Shown piece by piece: positions 17,524 to 25,366 of a DNA stretch of 64,000 nucleotides. The stretch covers positions 165,963 through 229,962 of the forward strand of contig JAETSA010000001.1 of the NCBI GenBank assembly GCA_021769885.1, read 5' to 3'. The translations under genes were made by a program, and so were the position numbers. Below the pieces are notes generated by a model. The model saw nothing but the letters and a program-made list of their open reading frames with translations, was not told the DNA's origin and made no database searches. Each line of letters begins with the position of its first letter. The first letter of the stretch is position 1. The stretch is from Bacillota bacterium. Its GTDB lineage: Bacteria; Bacillota; Clostridia; Oscillospirales; Acutalibacteraceae.

Positions 17524-18213
17524 TTATTTGCCTTGTGCTTCGTCGGTTACTTTACGGAAACGCGCGGTGATATCCTTGGGTCTGGTAACTGCCGAACCGA
17601 TTACAACAGCATAAGGCTTCGCTTGCCAAACCTTTTTCAACTGTTCTGCTTCCCAAATACCGCCCTCTGCAATGATTTTTGCGTGCAGGGTATTTACCAT
17701 TTCTGCAATGAAGCTGTAATCGGGAATGGCAATGCCCTTTGTGCTTTCTGTGTAACTGCGCATTGTGCATCCGATGTAATCAAAGCCTAAGGAATCTGCC
17801 CATTTTGCTTCATCCATATTGGAAATATCCGCCATAATTTCGACCTGAGGTTTGTTCTCGCGGATGTATTTTACCAAATCCTCCAGCTTTTCTCCATTGG
17901 GACGTGCACGAAGCGTAGCATCCAGTGCAACGACCTCTGTATCGGTTTCTTCCAACAGTGCCTGGACCTCTTTGAGCGTCGGTGTGATGTATACGTCGCT
18001 GTCGGGATAAACCGCTTTAATGATACCGATGGTCGGCAAATCGACTTCCTGCTTGATGCTGTTGATATCCGATACATAATTGCACCGAATGCCGTCCGCA
18101 CCGCCCGCTTTTGCCGCTTTTGCCATTAAATGCATAATGTTATACCCGTAAAGCGGCTCGCCCTTGACGGCTTGACAGCTGATAATCAGACTGCCCTCTT
18201 GAATATGTGCCAT
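17524..18213 (-). CDS. nanE: N-acetylmannosamine-6-phosphate 2-epimerase
   Basis: TIM-barrel enzyme converting ManNAc-6-P to GlcNAc-6-P in sialic acid catabolism. 229 residues, normal. Seen: SCQAVKGEPLYG at the N-terminus, GIIKAVYPDSDVYITPT, ADISNMDEAKWADSLGFDYIG and the phosphate-binding AEGGIWEAEQ and VVIGSAVTRP loops. It follows nanA by 14 nt, and together they make a two-step degradation module; no sialic acid kinase or transporter lies nearby in this window. Confidence 0.95.
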   Translation of the reverse strand: MAHIQEGSLIISCQAVKGEPLYGYNIMHLMAKAAKAGGADGIRCNYVSDINSIKQEVDLPTIGIIKAVYPDSDVYITPTLKEVQALLEETDTEVVALDATLRARPNGEKLEDLVKYIRENKPQVEIMADISNMDEAKWADSLGFDYIGCTMRSYTESTKGIAIPDYSFIAEMVNTLHAKIIAEGGIWEAEQLKKVWQAKPYAVVIGSAVTRPKDITARFRKVTDEAQGK

Positions 18214-18227
18214 AAAATACTTACCCC

Positions 18228-19103
18228 TTAGTTCTGCAATGCTGCGGCGATTTCTTTCGCTTTATCCCTGCCCTCTTGTGACAGCGGCAGGAAAGGCTTT
18301 CTGCATTCGCCTACAGGTACACCGAGATTTTTGAGAATTTCTTTTTCCATTTGGAACACACCGAACGGAATAATTGCTTCAATAAACCGATTCGCCTTTT
18401 CCTGCGCCTGCTGTGCGCCGCGAATATCGCCTGCGTTAAATTTATTGTAAACATCCAAAATAATCTGCGGCATAAAGTTGTAGGTACTGCCGATACCGCC
18501 GTCTGCACCCATGGACAGACCCGCTACAAGCATTTCATCAAAGCCGTTAAAAACAAACAAATCGCGCGGCAGATGCTTGAACATTTCAAGCTCGAACAGG
18601 TTCTGCGAAGTGTGTTTAATGCCGAGCAGCTTTTCATCGTCTAAAAATCCGCGCACAACGTCCAGCATACCGTTAAAGCCACCCGCATTCGGGAAGTTAT
18701 ACATCAACATCGGCAAGGAGGTTGCGTGCATAATGTCCGCATAATAGGTTTTGATTGCTTCCAGCGGAAAAGCATAATAAAACGGCGCAACCGCGCTGAC
18801 CGCGTCAAATCCGCTTTCTTCCGCAACCTTCGCCATACGAATCGCACTGTCTGTAGAAATTGCGCCGACATGTGCAAACAAGTTGCATTTGCCGCCCATT
18901 TCCTTACCGACTACACGGAATACTTCCATACGCTCTTCTTCAGTAAGCAAAAAGCCCTCACCGGTACTGCCGCCGACATAAAGACCCGTAAGCCCTTTGG
19001 AAATACAGTGCTGTGCCAACGCCTTCAGCGCCGCATAATCTACACTGCCGTCCGCATTGAACGGGGTCATTAAAGCGGAGTACACACCCTTAAAATTTTT
19101 CAT
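18228..19103 (-). CDS. nanA: N-acetylneuraminate lyase
   Basis: Class I aldolase of the DapA superfamily that cleaves sialic acid to ManNAc and pyruvate. 291 residues. Motifs: YVGGSTGEGFLLTEEER (substrate carboxylate binding), MYNFPNAGG with the catalytic Tyr, and the Schiff-base lysine in LLGIKHTSQNLFELEMF (residue ~165). The last two, and the pairing with nanE, favour NanA over DapA. The start overlaps the stop of the preceding 82-residue gene by 4 nt. Confidence 0.94.
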   Translation of the reverse strand: MKNFKGVYSALMTPFNADGSVDYAALKALAQHCISKGLTGLYVGGSTGEGFLLTEEERMEVFRVVGKEMGGKCNLFAHVGAISTDSAIRMAKVAEESGFDAVSAVAPFYYAFPLEAIKTYYADIMHATSLPMLMYNFPNAGGFNGMLDVVRGFLDDEKLLGIKHTSQNLFELEMFKHLPRDLFVFNGFDEMLVAGLSMGADGGIGSTYNFMPQIILDVYNKFNAGDIRGAQQAQEKANRFIEAIIPFGVFQMEKEILKNLGVPVGECRKPFLPLSQEGRDKAKEIAAALQN

Positions 19104-19348
19104 TGTTCTGCTTCCTTTCTATTTTCAGCTGCATCCAGCTTTTCGCCGACGGATGCAAGCAGTTTATCGTTATTTAAAACAAATTTATCAAAAGCATACT
19201 CTGCGATTCCCTGATAATTCACAGAAAAGCCGTGATGCTTTTCACCGTATTTTTTGCGCACAAGCTTTATGCAAAGCGCGACACATTCGAGCGTAACACC
19301 CGCCAAAACTGTGCCGTAAAAATTTGACCATTTTTGTTTTTGCATCAT
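19100..19348 (-). CDS. Small hypothetical protein with one hydrophobic segment
   Basis: 82 residues; I do not recognise the family. A hydrophobic stretch (residues ~11-28, YGTVLAGVTLECVALCIKL) precedes basic RKK, suggesting one membrane helix, followed by a charged helical tail. It overlaps both neighbours by 4 nt, the pattern of a real, translationally coupled operon gene between the DUF6873-like gene and nanA. Confidence 0.6.
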   Translation of the reverse strand: MMQKQKWSNFYGTVLAGVTLECVALCIKLVRKKYGEKHHGFSVNYQGIAEYAFDKFVLNNDKLLASVGEKLDAAENRKEAEQ

Positions 19349-20103
19349 AATCCCTCCTGCTGGAATAGCGGAATAAAGCTGCCGATGTCCGTTAAAGCTC
19401 CATTTGTAAGTGATTCGGGGAAAATATGATAATTGCGGAGAAAAGCAATTATCGAGTCCGCATTGGCGTGATTTTGCACATTACCTGTGAAAAGCATACA
19501 GTCATTTGAAATCAGCGAGGCACATCCGCCGATAAATCCATACGGATAGCCTTGCAAACGTACACTGCCTTTGTCCACATATAAAACATCCAGCTTGTCC
19601 GCATTTGCAGTGCGCGCAATTCCAATGTCATCCGTAATCAACGCACTTTCCGTAACAGCAATGACCGAACATTTCGTGTAGCCCTGTTTTACACAGCAAA
19701 ACGGCAGTGCTTTCTGCGCACACCATTTTAAAATATGTGTATCTGCAGTTTTCGGATTCCCGAAAAGTCGGTCACCGATGCGCACACAATTTAAGCTCGC
19801 TTCCTGCGGATAGCCGTTTTCAACACGGCATTGTGCATATTGCGGCTGTGCGCCGAGCGAAAGCAGCTGAGCGAACAATCGGTGCTGTGTTCTCTCTAAA
19901 AGAAAATCTTTGCCGCCGAACGGAAAAACCGCTAAATCAATATGTGCCTTTACAGAACCTGTAATTTTGGAAATCGGTTTGGAATACACACAAGCGATAT
20001 TTAAATCCGAAAGCACTTTTTCATAAGACTGCATCCCTGTGCCCGCAAGAATGTGCGTTACCTTTGCCGTTGGTAAATACGGGAGCGTCACAAACTGCGG
20101 CAT
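19345..20103 (-). CDS. DUF6873-like GME-fold protein
   Basis: 252 residues. The mixture of motifs HIDLAVFPFGGKDFLLE, TDDIGIARTA and the C-terminal GCASLISNDCMLFTGNV resembles the clostridial DUF6873 proteins, predicted to have the guanidino-group-modifying (amidinotransferase-like) fold. No catalytic role is established. It begins within the stop of radA (TAATG-type 1-nt overlap) and overlaps the next small gene by 4 nt. Family assignment is from memory of its pattern and is moderately sure. Confidence 0.6.
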   Translation of the reverse strand: MPQFVTLPYLPTAKVTHILAGTGMQSYEKVLSDLNIACVYSKPISKITGSVKAHIDLAVFPFGGKDFLLERTQHRLFAQLLSLGAQPQYAQCRVENGYPQEASLNCVRIGDRLFGNPKTADTHILKWCAQKALPFCCVKQGYTKCSVIAVTESALITDDIGIARTANADKLDVLYVDKGSVRLQGYPYGFIGGCASLISNDCMLFTGNVQNHANADSIIAFLRNYHIFPESLTNGALTDIGSFIPLFQQEGL

Positions 20104-21479
20104 TATATAATTGCCTCAAACGCCTGTCGGATATTGTTGACGCCGACGACCTCAATATTCACCTTAAGTGAGGATTTTATCTTCATCAAATTATAGCGCG
20201 GCACAACGCATTTTTTAAACCCGAGCTTTTCTGCTTCACGAATCCTCTGTTCACACGCGCTGACAGCACGAATTTCTCCGCCTAAGCCGATTTCGCCGAA
20301 CGCAAGCACGTCCGCCGGCACGGGTACATCCTTAAGCCCTGAAACGATTGCAAGCGCTACAGAAAGGTCACAAGCAGGCTCATCAATTTTTAAACCGCCG
20401 ATAATATTCACATAACAATCCATATTGCCGACAAAATACCCTGCACGTTTTTCAAGAACCGCTAAAAGCATAGACATTCTGCCGTAATCCACACCGGTCG
20501 CCATACGGCGCGGCGTGCCGAATCCTGTGGGGGTAACTAAGCTTTGCACTTCTGCTAAAATCGGACGAGAGCCTTCCATAATACAGGCAACACAAATACC
20601 GGATGTATTTTTAGGACGCCCGGAAAGCAACATCATAGATGGGTTTTCGACCTCGAAAAGTCCTTTGTCCTCCATTTCGAACACGCCGATTTCATTAGTA
20701 GAGCCGTAACGGTTTTTTACTGCGCGCAAAATGCGGTAAGATAAATTGCGGTCGCCTTCAAAATACAAAACGGCGTCTACAATGTGTTCTAAGACCTTCG
20801 GGCCTGCGATGTTACCATCCTTGTTGACGTGACCGACGATTACAATCGGGATGTTTAAAGTTTTTGCCGTGCGCATAAATAAATTGGTCGTTTCGCGCAC
20901 CTGGGTTACACTGCCGAAGGATGAGTTCAAATCGGTAATGTTCATCGTCTGAATAGAGTCAATCATCACAATATCGGGCTTTTCAGCCGCAATTGTTTCA
21001 CAAATATACTGTGCATCCGTTTCGCAAAGCAAATAGAGATTTTCGGTGGAAACGCCGAGCCTTGAGGCGCGCAATTTCAACTGATGTGCCGATTCTTCGC
21101 CCGAAACATACAGAATACGCATATTTTTCCCGAGGTGCTCGCAAATCTGTAAAAGCAATGTAGATTTACCGATGCCCGGGTCGCCGCTCAAAAGCACCAA
21201 CGAGCCTTTTACAAGTCCGCCGCCGAGCACACGGTTCAACTCGCGAAGCCCCGTGTCAAAACGGTGCTCCGTATTCGCTTTGATTTCATTCAGTTTTTGT
21301 ACGGCGGCACGGTTTTCATAATGCGCAGTACGCATTTTCTTTTGCGAGCCACTTTCCACGGTGCGCATTTCCTCTTCCATGGTGTTCCATTCCTGGCAGG
21401 AAGGACATTGCCCGTACCACTTGGAAGTTTCATATCCGCACGCGGAGCAAACGTAAACAGACTTTGTTTTTGAAGCCAT
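20103..21479 (-). CDS. radA: DNA repair protein RadA
   Basis: RecA-like branch-migration helicase acting in recombination. About 458 residues. N-terminal C4 zinc finger (CSACGYETSKWYGQCPSC), Walker A GDPGIGKST (~95), the RadA-specific KNRYGSTNEIG motif (Y in place of the common F), and a C-terminal Lon-like protease fold with GGLKIDEPACDLSVALAI. Start taken at the ATG at 21479 with AAGGA nine nt upstream. It follows cwlD by about 12 nt. Confidence 0.97.
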   Translation of the reverse strand: MASKTKSVYVCSACGYETSKWYGQCPSCQEWNTMEEEMRTVESGSQKKMRTAHYENRAAVQKLNEIKANTEHRFDTGLRELNRVLGGGLVKGSLVLLSGDPGIGKSTLLLQICEHLGKNMRILYVSGEESAHQLKLRASRLGVSTENLYLLCETDAQYICETIAAEKPDIVMIDSIQTMNITDLNSSFGSVTQVRETTNLFMRTAKTLNIPIVIVGHVNKDGNIAGPKVLEHIVDAVLYFEGDRNLSYRILRAVKNRYGSTNEIGVFEMEDKGLFEVENPSMMLLSGRPKNTSGICVACIMEGSRPILAEVQSLVTPTGFGTPRRMATGVDYGRMSMLLAVLEKRAGYFVGNMDCYVNIIGGLKIDEPACDLSVALAIVSGLKDVPVPADVLAFGEIGLGGEIRAVSACEQRIREAEKLGFKKCVVPRYNLMKIKSSLKVNIEVVGVNNIRQAFEAII

Positions 21480-21491
21480 TTTCAATATTCC

Positions 21492-22205
21492 TTATGTGTT
21501 CATATAACTCAAAATTCCCGCCGCAATTGCAAATGCCATTTGCTTCTGATACTGCGGGTCTTTTAATTTTTTTGTTTCAGACGGATTGGAAACGAATCCG
21601 CACTCCACCAAAACCGCCGTTTTTTTCGCATAATACAGCAAGTAAATAGAGCTGTCTGATTTTTTAATCATACGCTTATTATCGGGCTGCATCGTCGAAA
21701 TGACTGACGATTGAATGCATTCGGCAAGCTGTGCACTGGAGGTCGTATTCGGTGAATAAAACACCTGCGTCCCCCACTGCGAGCTGTTTTCATATTTATT
21801 TTGATGGATGCTTACAAACATACAGTTTTCGGTATTCTCCATAATGCGCATACGATTGTGGATATCGGATACCTTTCGCTCACGGATGGTATTCGCCTCT
21901 GCGCTGTGAATGGAATCCTCAGTCGTTCGGGTCATTACCGTCTGCACGCCGAACGCGTTCAGCTGTGCTTCCAAAATTTTAGCGATTTCTAAATTAATTG
22001 CCTGTTCGGCAGTGCCGTCTGTAGCGACTGCGCCGCCGTCCTCCCCGCCGTGACCGGCGTCAATGACGACGACCGATTCTTTGACAGGTGCACCGGAAGC
22101 TTCTCTCGCCTGCCGCGCTGCATAGTACGATTCCAAATAAAAGCCGATACAGACAATTAAAATCAAGCCTGCCGAAAATATTTCGAAAAACACATTCTTT
22201 TTCAT
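21492..22205 (-). CDS. cwlD: N-acetylmuramoyl-L-alanine amidase CwlD-like
   Basis: Amidase_3 zinc hydrolase. 237 residues from the chosen start: N-terminal membrane anchor (~4-22), then the zinc ligands in VVIDAGHGGEDGGA, the glutamate in the following helix, SIHQNKYENSSQWGTQVFY, and the catalytic glutamate in VLVECGFVSNP. In sporulators this subtype makes muramic-delta-lactam in spore cortex. The ATG at 22205 follows GGGGTGG; the upstream extension is excluded by the sigma-E promoter found there. Confidence 0.9.
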   Translation of the reverse strand: MKKNVFFEIFSAGLILIVCIGFYLESYYAARQAREASGAPVKESVVVIDAGHGGEDGGAVATDGTAEQAINLEIAKILEAQLNAFGVQTVMTRTTEDSIHSAEANTIRERKVSDIHNRMRIMENTENCMFVSIHQNKYENSSQWGTQVFYSPNTTSSAQLAECIQSSVISTMQPDNKRMIKKSDSSIYLLYYAKKTAVLVECGFVSNPSETKKLKDPQYQKQMAFAIAAGILSYMNT

Positions 22206-22220
22206 AAGACCACCCCATTG

Positions 22221-22250
22221 AATATATGAGGTGAAGCTTAAGAATATTAT
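22221..22250 (-). promoter_or_regulatory. Sigma-E-type promoter of cwlD
   Basis: On the minus strand ATAATATT (22243-22250), a 14-bp spacer and CATATATT (22221-22228), close to the sigma-E consensus, ending 15 bp before the cwlD start. The -10 is identical to that before spoIIIAA. A TATAAT partly overlaps the -35 and could allow weak sigma-A transcription. Confidence 0.68.
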
Positions 22251-22274
22251 AGTGTAATTTGTGCTGTTTGGCAA

Positions 22275-22310
22275 GAAAAAAGTGCATCGAAAATGAACTT
22301 TCGATGCACT
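22275..22310 (-). terminator. Terminator after tsf
   Basis: Minus-strand stem GTGCATCGAAA / TTTCGATGCAC with a short loop followed by TTTTTTC. It ends the rpsB-tsf transcript before cwlD. Confidence 0.93.
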
Positions 22311-22326
22311 CCGAATCGCTTAAAGC

Positions 22327-23247
22327 TTATTTCAGCATACTTGCAATTTCTGCTGCGAAATCTTCTTCTTTCTTTTCAATGCCTTCGCCCTTTGCGTAGC
22401 GAACGAAGCCTGTGACTTTAATGTCAGCGCCAAGCTCTTTCGCAACTTTTGCGACGTACTGAGAAACGGAAAGGTCGCCGTCCTTAACAAACGCCTGATC
22501 AAGCAAGCAGTTCTCTTTGTAGTACTTGCCGATTTTGCCATCGACAATCTTTGCGAGCACCTGATCGGGCTTGTTTGCCATTTTCGGGTCTTCTTTCATC
22601 TGTGCAACAAGAATTTCCTTTTCGTGCGCAAGCACTTCTGCCGGAACAGAAGCTTCGTCGAGATAAGACGGGTTCATAGCCGCAACCTGCATAGCAACAT
22701 CTTTGCCCATCAGGTCAAATTCGGGCTTTGCAGCGGTTGCATCGTCGGTATCGAAGGAAACCATAACACCGACTGTGCCGCCTGCGTGGATGTAAGTCGC
22801 AACGTGACCTTCCGAAACAACGAAACGGCGGATTTTCATATTCTCACGAAGCGCAAGGAAAACTTCCTGTACGCACTCTTCCACAGTGCAGTTGCTGTCT
22901 GCCGCAGTTTCTTTCAAAAGTGCATCAACATCAGCGGGTTTGGTCGCAACAACCGTTTTTGCAACTGTGTTTGCAAGTTTTACAAAAGGCTCACCCTTCG
23001 CAACGAAGTCTGTTTCGCAGTTGATTTCAACCAATGCGCCGCAGGTTGCATCGCTGTAAGCCGCAACAACACCTTCCGCCGCGACTCTGCCGGCTTTCTT
23101 TGCCGCAGAAGCAAGACCCTTTTCTCTCAAGATATCAATTGCCTTGTCCATATCGCCATCGGATTCAACAAGTGCCTTTTTGCAGTCCATCATACCGACG
23201 CCTGTTTTTTCACGAAGCGCCTGAACGTCTTTAGCTGTAAATGCCAT
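22327..23247 (-). CDS. tsf: Translation elongation factor Ts
   Basis: Nucleotide exchange factor for EF-Tu. 306 residues. N-terminal UBA-like domain and signature VQALREKTGVGMMDCKKAL with VESDGDMDKAIDILREKG; dimerisation core with ALVEINCETDFVAKGEPF. Downstream of rpsB by 77 nt, as in nearly all Firmicutes. Confidence 0.98.
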   Translation of the reverse strand: MAFTAKDVQALREKTGVGMMDCKKALVESDGDMDKAIDILREKGLASAAKKAGRVAAEGVVAAYSDATCGALVEINCETDFVAKGEPFVKLANTVAKTVVATKPADVDALLKETAADSNCTVEECVQEVFLALRENMKIRRFVVSEGHVATYIHAGGTVGVMVSFDTDDATAAKPEFDLMGKDVAMQVAAMNPSYLDEASVPAEVLAHEKEILVAQMKEDPKMANKPDQVLAKIVDGKIGKYYKENCLLDQAFVKDGDLSVSQYVAKVAKELGADIKVTGFVRYAKGEGIEKKEEDFAAEIASMLK

Positions 23248-23277
23248 TATAAATTCCTCCCAAATATTTTTTCAAAA

Positions 23278-23307
23278 TATGCCCGCACCAAATTCAGCAC
23301 GGGCATA
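23278..23307 (-). promoter_or_regulatory. Intergenic hairpin between rpsB and tsf
   Basis: Minus-strand TATGCCCG-(14 nt)-CGGGCATA forms an 8-bp stem, then TTTTG. It may attenuate or partly terminate rpsB transcription before tsf; the T-run is weak. Confidence 0.5.
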
Positions 23308-23324
23308 AAACCTACAAACTGTTT

Positions 23325-24059
23325 TTATTCAGCAGTTTCTGCTTCGGGCTCAGCTTCCTCTGCCGCAGCACCCTGCATACCCTGTCTGCCTTCGATTACA
23401 GCATCTGCCATTGCGCCTGCAATCAGCTTAACTGCGCGGATAGCGTCGTCGTTACCCGGGATAACGTGATCGATTTCGTCGGGATCGCAGTTTGTGTCTA
23501 CGATTGCGATAATCGGAATACCGAGCTTCTTTGCTTCTGCAACAGCGATTCTTTCCTTGCGCGGGTCAACAATGAACATTGCAGCAGGCTGTTTTTTCAT
23601 TTCGGTGATACCGCCCATAAATTTCTCGAGCTTTTCGATTTCAAGCTCAAGCTTAGCCGCTTCTTTTTTCGGCAGCATTTCAAAAGTGCCGTCTGCCTGC
23701 ATTGCCTGCAACTGACCAAGTCTTCTGATTCTTCTCTTAATTGTGCTGAAGTTTGTAAGCATACCGCCGAGCCAACGTGCGTTGACATAAGGCATACCGC
23801 AGCGCTGTGCTTCCTCTTTAATAGATTCCTGCGCCTGCTTTTTGGTGCCTACGAACAAAATTTCATCGCCCTGTGCCGCGATGTCGCGAACAACCATATA
23901 AGCATCTTCCAGCTTTTTGACCGTTTTTTGCAGGTCAATGATGTAAATCCCGTTTCTTTCGGTGAAGATATACTCCGCCATTTTGGGATTCCATCTTCTG
24001 GTCTGGTGACCGAAATGGACGCCTGCTTCGAGCAGTTGTTTCATGGATACGACTGACAT
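23325..24059 (-). CDS. rpsB: 30S ribosomal protein S2
   Basis: 244 residues. Starts [25 protein letters not shown]-like, includes [20 protein letters not shown] and [25 protein letters not shown], all canonical. The C-terminus has an Ala/Glu-rich tail. Strong ribosome site (AAGGAGG). Transcribed from the leader described next. Confidence 0.98.
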   Translation of the reverse strand: MSVVSMKQLLEAGVHFGHQTRRWNPKMAEYIFTERNGIYIIDLQKTVKKLEDAYMVVRDIAAQGDEILFVGTKKQAQESIKEEAQRCGMPYVNARWLGGMLTNFSTIKRRIRRLGQLQAMQADGTFEMLPKKEAAKLELEIEKLEKFMGGITEMKKQPAAMFIVDPRKERIAVAEAKKLGIPIIAIVDTNCDPDEIDHVIPGNDDAIRAVKLIAGAMADAVIEGRQGMQGAAAEEAEPEAETAE

Positions 24060-24188
24060 AATTTTTTCCTCCTTATTTTGCCACCGCGCGGTTCAGCTTA
24101 CAGCAAGACATATAAAATGCAATTTTGCTGTAATCCCCGTGCGTGCGAATTGCGAAAGCATTATACCATTACAAAGCCTATTTTGCAA
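24060..24188 (-). promoter_or_regulatory. rpsB promoter and structured 5' leader
   Basis: Promoter TTGCAA (24183-24188), 17 bp, TATAAT (24160-24165) with an extended TGG, on the minus strand. The ~95-nt leader has a 9-bp stem TTACAGCAA / TTGCTGTAA followed by the palindrome ACCGCGCGGT just before AAGGAGG. This could be an S2-responsive autoregulatory leader, as known for rpsB in other bacteria; the ligand is inference. Confidence 0.65.
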
Positions 24189-24195
24189 GCATTTT

Positions 24196-24420
24196 TTACG
24201 AATCCGAAAAGATTTTTTTTTGCAAATCAAATAATTCCCGCTTTTTTTCGGCAGTTTTTTCGAAATCCACTGAAAACTTTTCAGGAGCCTGCCGAATCAC
24301 AACGTTGCCCTCGGCAATCGGCTCCGAAAAGAAAGAAATCGGCACGTCCAAAATTTTCTTTTCGGAATTGATTAGAATCACTGTATTTCCTTCAATGCGG
24401 TCTACAGACCAAATTTCCAT
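24196..24420 (-). CDS. DUF3006 domain protein
   Basis: 74 residues starting MEIWSVDRIEGNTVILINSE, the DUF3006 pattern of a small beta-barrel-like protein. Function unknown. DUF3006 genes are commonly found beside ComEC-like metallo-hydrolases, as here (4-nt gap). The C-terminus is lysine/glutamate rich and helical. Confidence 0.8.
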   Translation of the reverse strand: MEIWSVDRIEGNTVILINSEKKILDVPISFFSEPIAEGNVVIRQAPEKFSVDFEKTAEKKRELFDLQKKIFSDS

Positions 24421-24424
24421 AAAG

Positions 24425-25366
24425 CTATTTCTCCGTTTCTACTGAAATTTCTTTGCCGTCGCTGATGACTACGATATTGCCGTTTCTGTCTGTTCTTCTG
24501 TAATCAATGCCGAGCGCGGAAAGTCTTTGCAAAGTGGATTCGCTCGGCAGCTTATAGCTGTTGTTTTCGCCGCAGGAAATGATTGCAAGTTGTGGGGACA
24601 CAGCGCGCAGATATTTCTCCGTTGAAGAGGTTTTGCTGCCGTGATGTCCCAATTTGATGACATCCGCCTGTACAGGAAAGCCCGCTTCTAAAATATCGGT
24701 TTCGGAAGCTTTTTCCGCATCTCCCTGGAATAAGAAATGATTTTCACCGTAGGTGACACGCACAACCACAGAAGAATCGTTCATCTCTTTGTAATCCTGA
24801 TTCGGCGCATATACAGTAAAACTGCATCCCGACAGAGCATAATCGTTCCCGGGTTTAGCGGCAATCACCTTCGCGCCGCTTTCAGACAGTGCATACAGCA
24901 AATCTTCATATACCTTGGACGTCGGCATATGTGCTTCGCTGTATTTCGGCATAATCACATTGGAGATTGGATAATTACGGATAATCTCATCCGCACTGCC
25001 GATATGGTCAGCGTGGGCGTGTGTCAATATCAGATAATCGAGCTTTTGGACATTCTGTGATTTTAAGTAGGCGTCGATGGCTGTATAGCTGTCCACTTCG
25101 CCTGCATCGATTAAAATCGATTCATCGCCGCATAAAATCAATGCACAGTCTGCCTGCCCGACATCCATATAATGCACCGAAAACGGAAATTCCGACGCAG
25201 CAACAGTCTGATTGCCGCCTGTCAGGCGAAAAAGTGTGCTCCAGGACGGCAGTCCGAGCTTTGGGAAATAAGTAATCAGGACGGCTAAAACGGCAACACA
25301 AAGCATCACTGCAATCTGCGCAATACGGATTTTCTTTTTATCGTTTGCGCTTTTTGGCTTTGCCAT
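24425..25366 (-). CDS. ComEC/Rec2-like metallo-beta-lactamase fold hydrolase
   Basis: 313 residues. An N-terminal membrane anchor (residues ~13-31) precedes a secreted metallo-beta-lactamase domain with HYMDVGQADCALI, the metal site LTHAHADHIGS (HxHxDH), FLFQGDAEKASE and KLGHHGSKTSS. It corresponds to the hydrolase domain of ComEC without the channel, a common stand-alone exported form, probably a phosphodiesterase or nuclease. It overlaps the ygiQ-like gene end by 29 nt. Paired with DUF3006. Confidence 0.88.
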   Translation of the reverse strand: MAKPKSANDKKKIRIAQIAVMLCVAVLAVLITYFPKLGLPSWSTLFRLTGGNQTVAASEFPFSVHYMDVGQADCALILCGDESILIDAGEVDSYTAIDAYLKSQNVQKLDYLILTHAHADHIGSADEIIRNYPISNVIMPKYSEAHMPTSKVYEDLLYALSESGAKVIAAKPGNDYALSGCSFTVYAPNQDYKEMNDSSVVVRVTYGENHFLFQGDAEKASETDILEAGFPVQADVIKLGHHGSKTSSTEKYLRAVSPQLAIISCGENNSYKLPSESTLQRLSALGIDYRRTDRNGNIVVISDGKEISVETEK

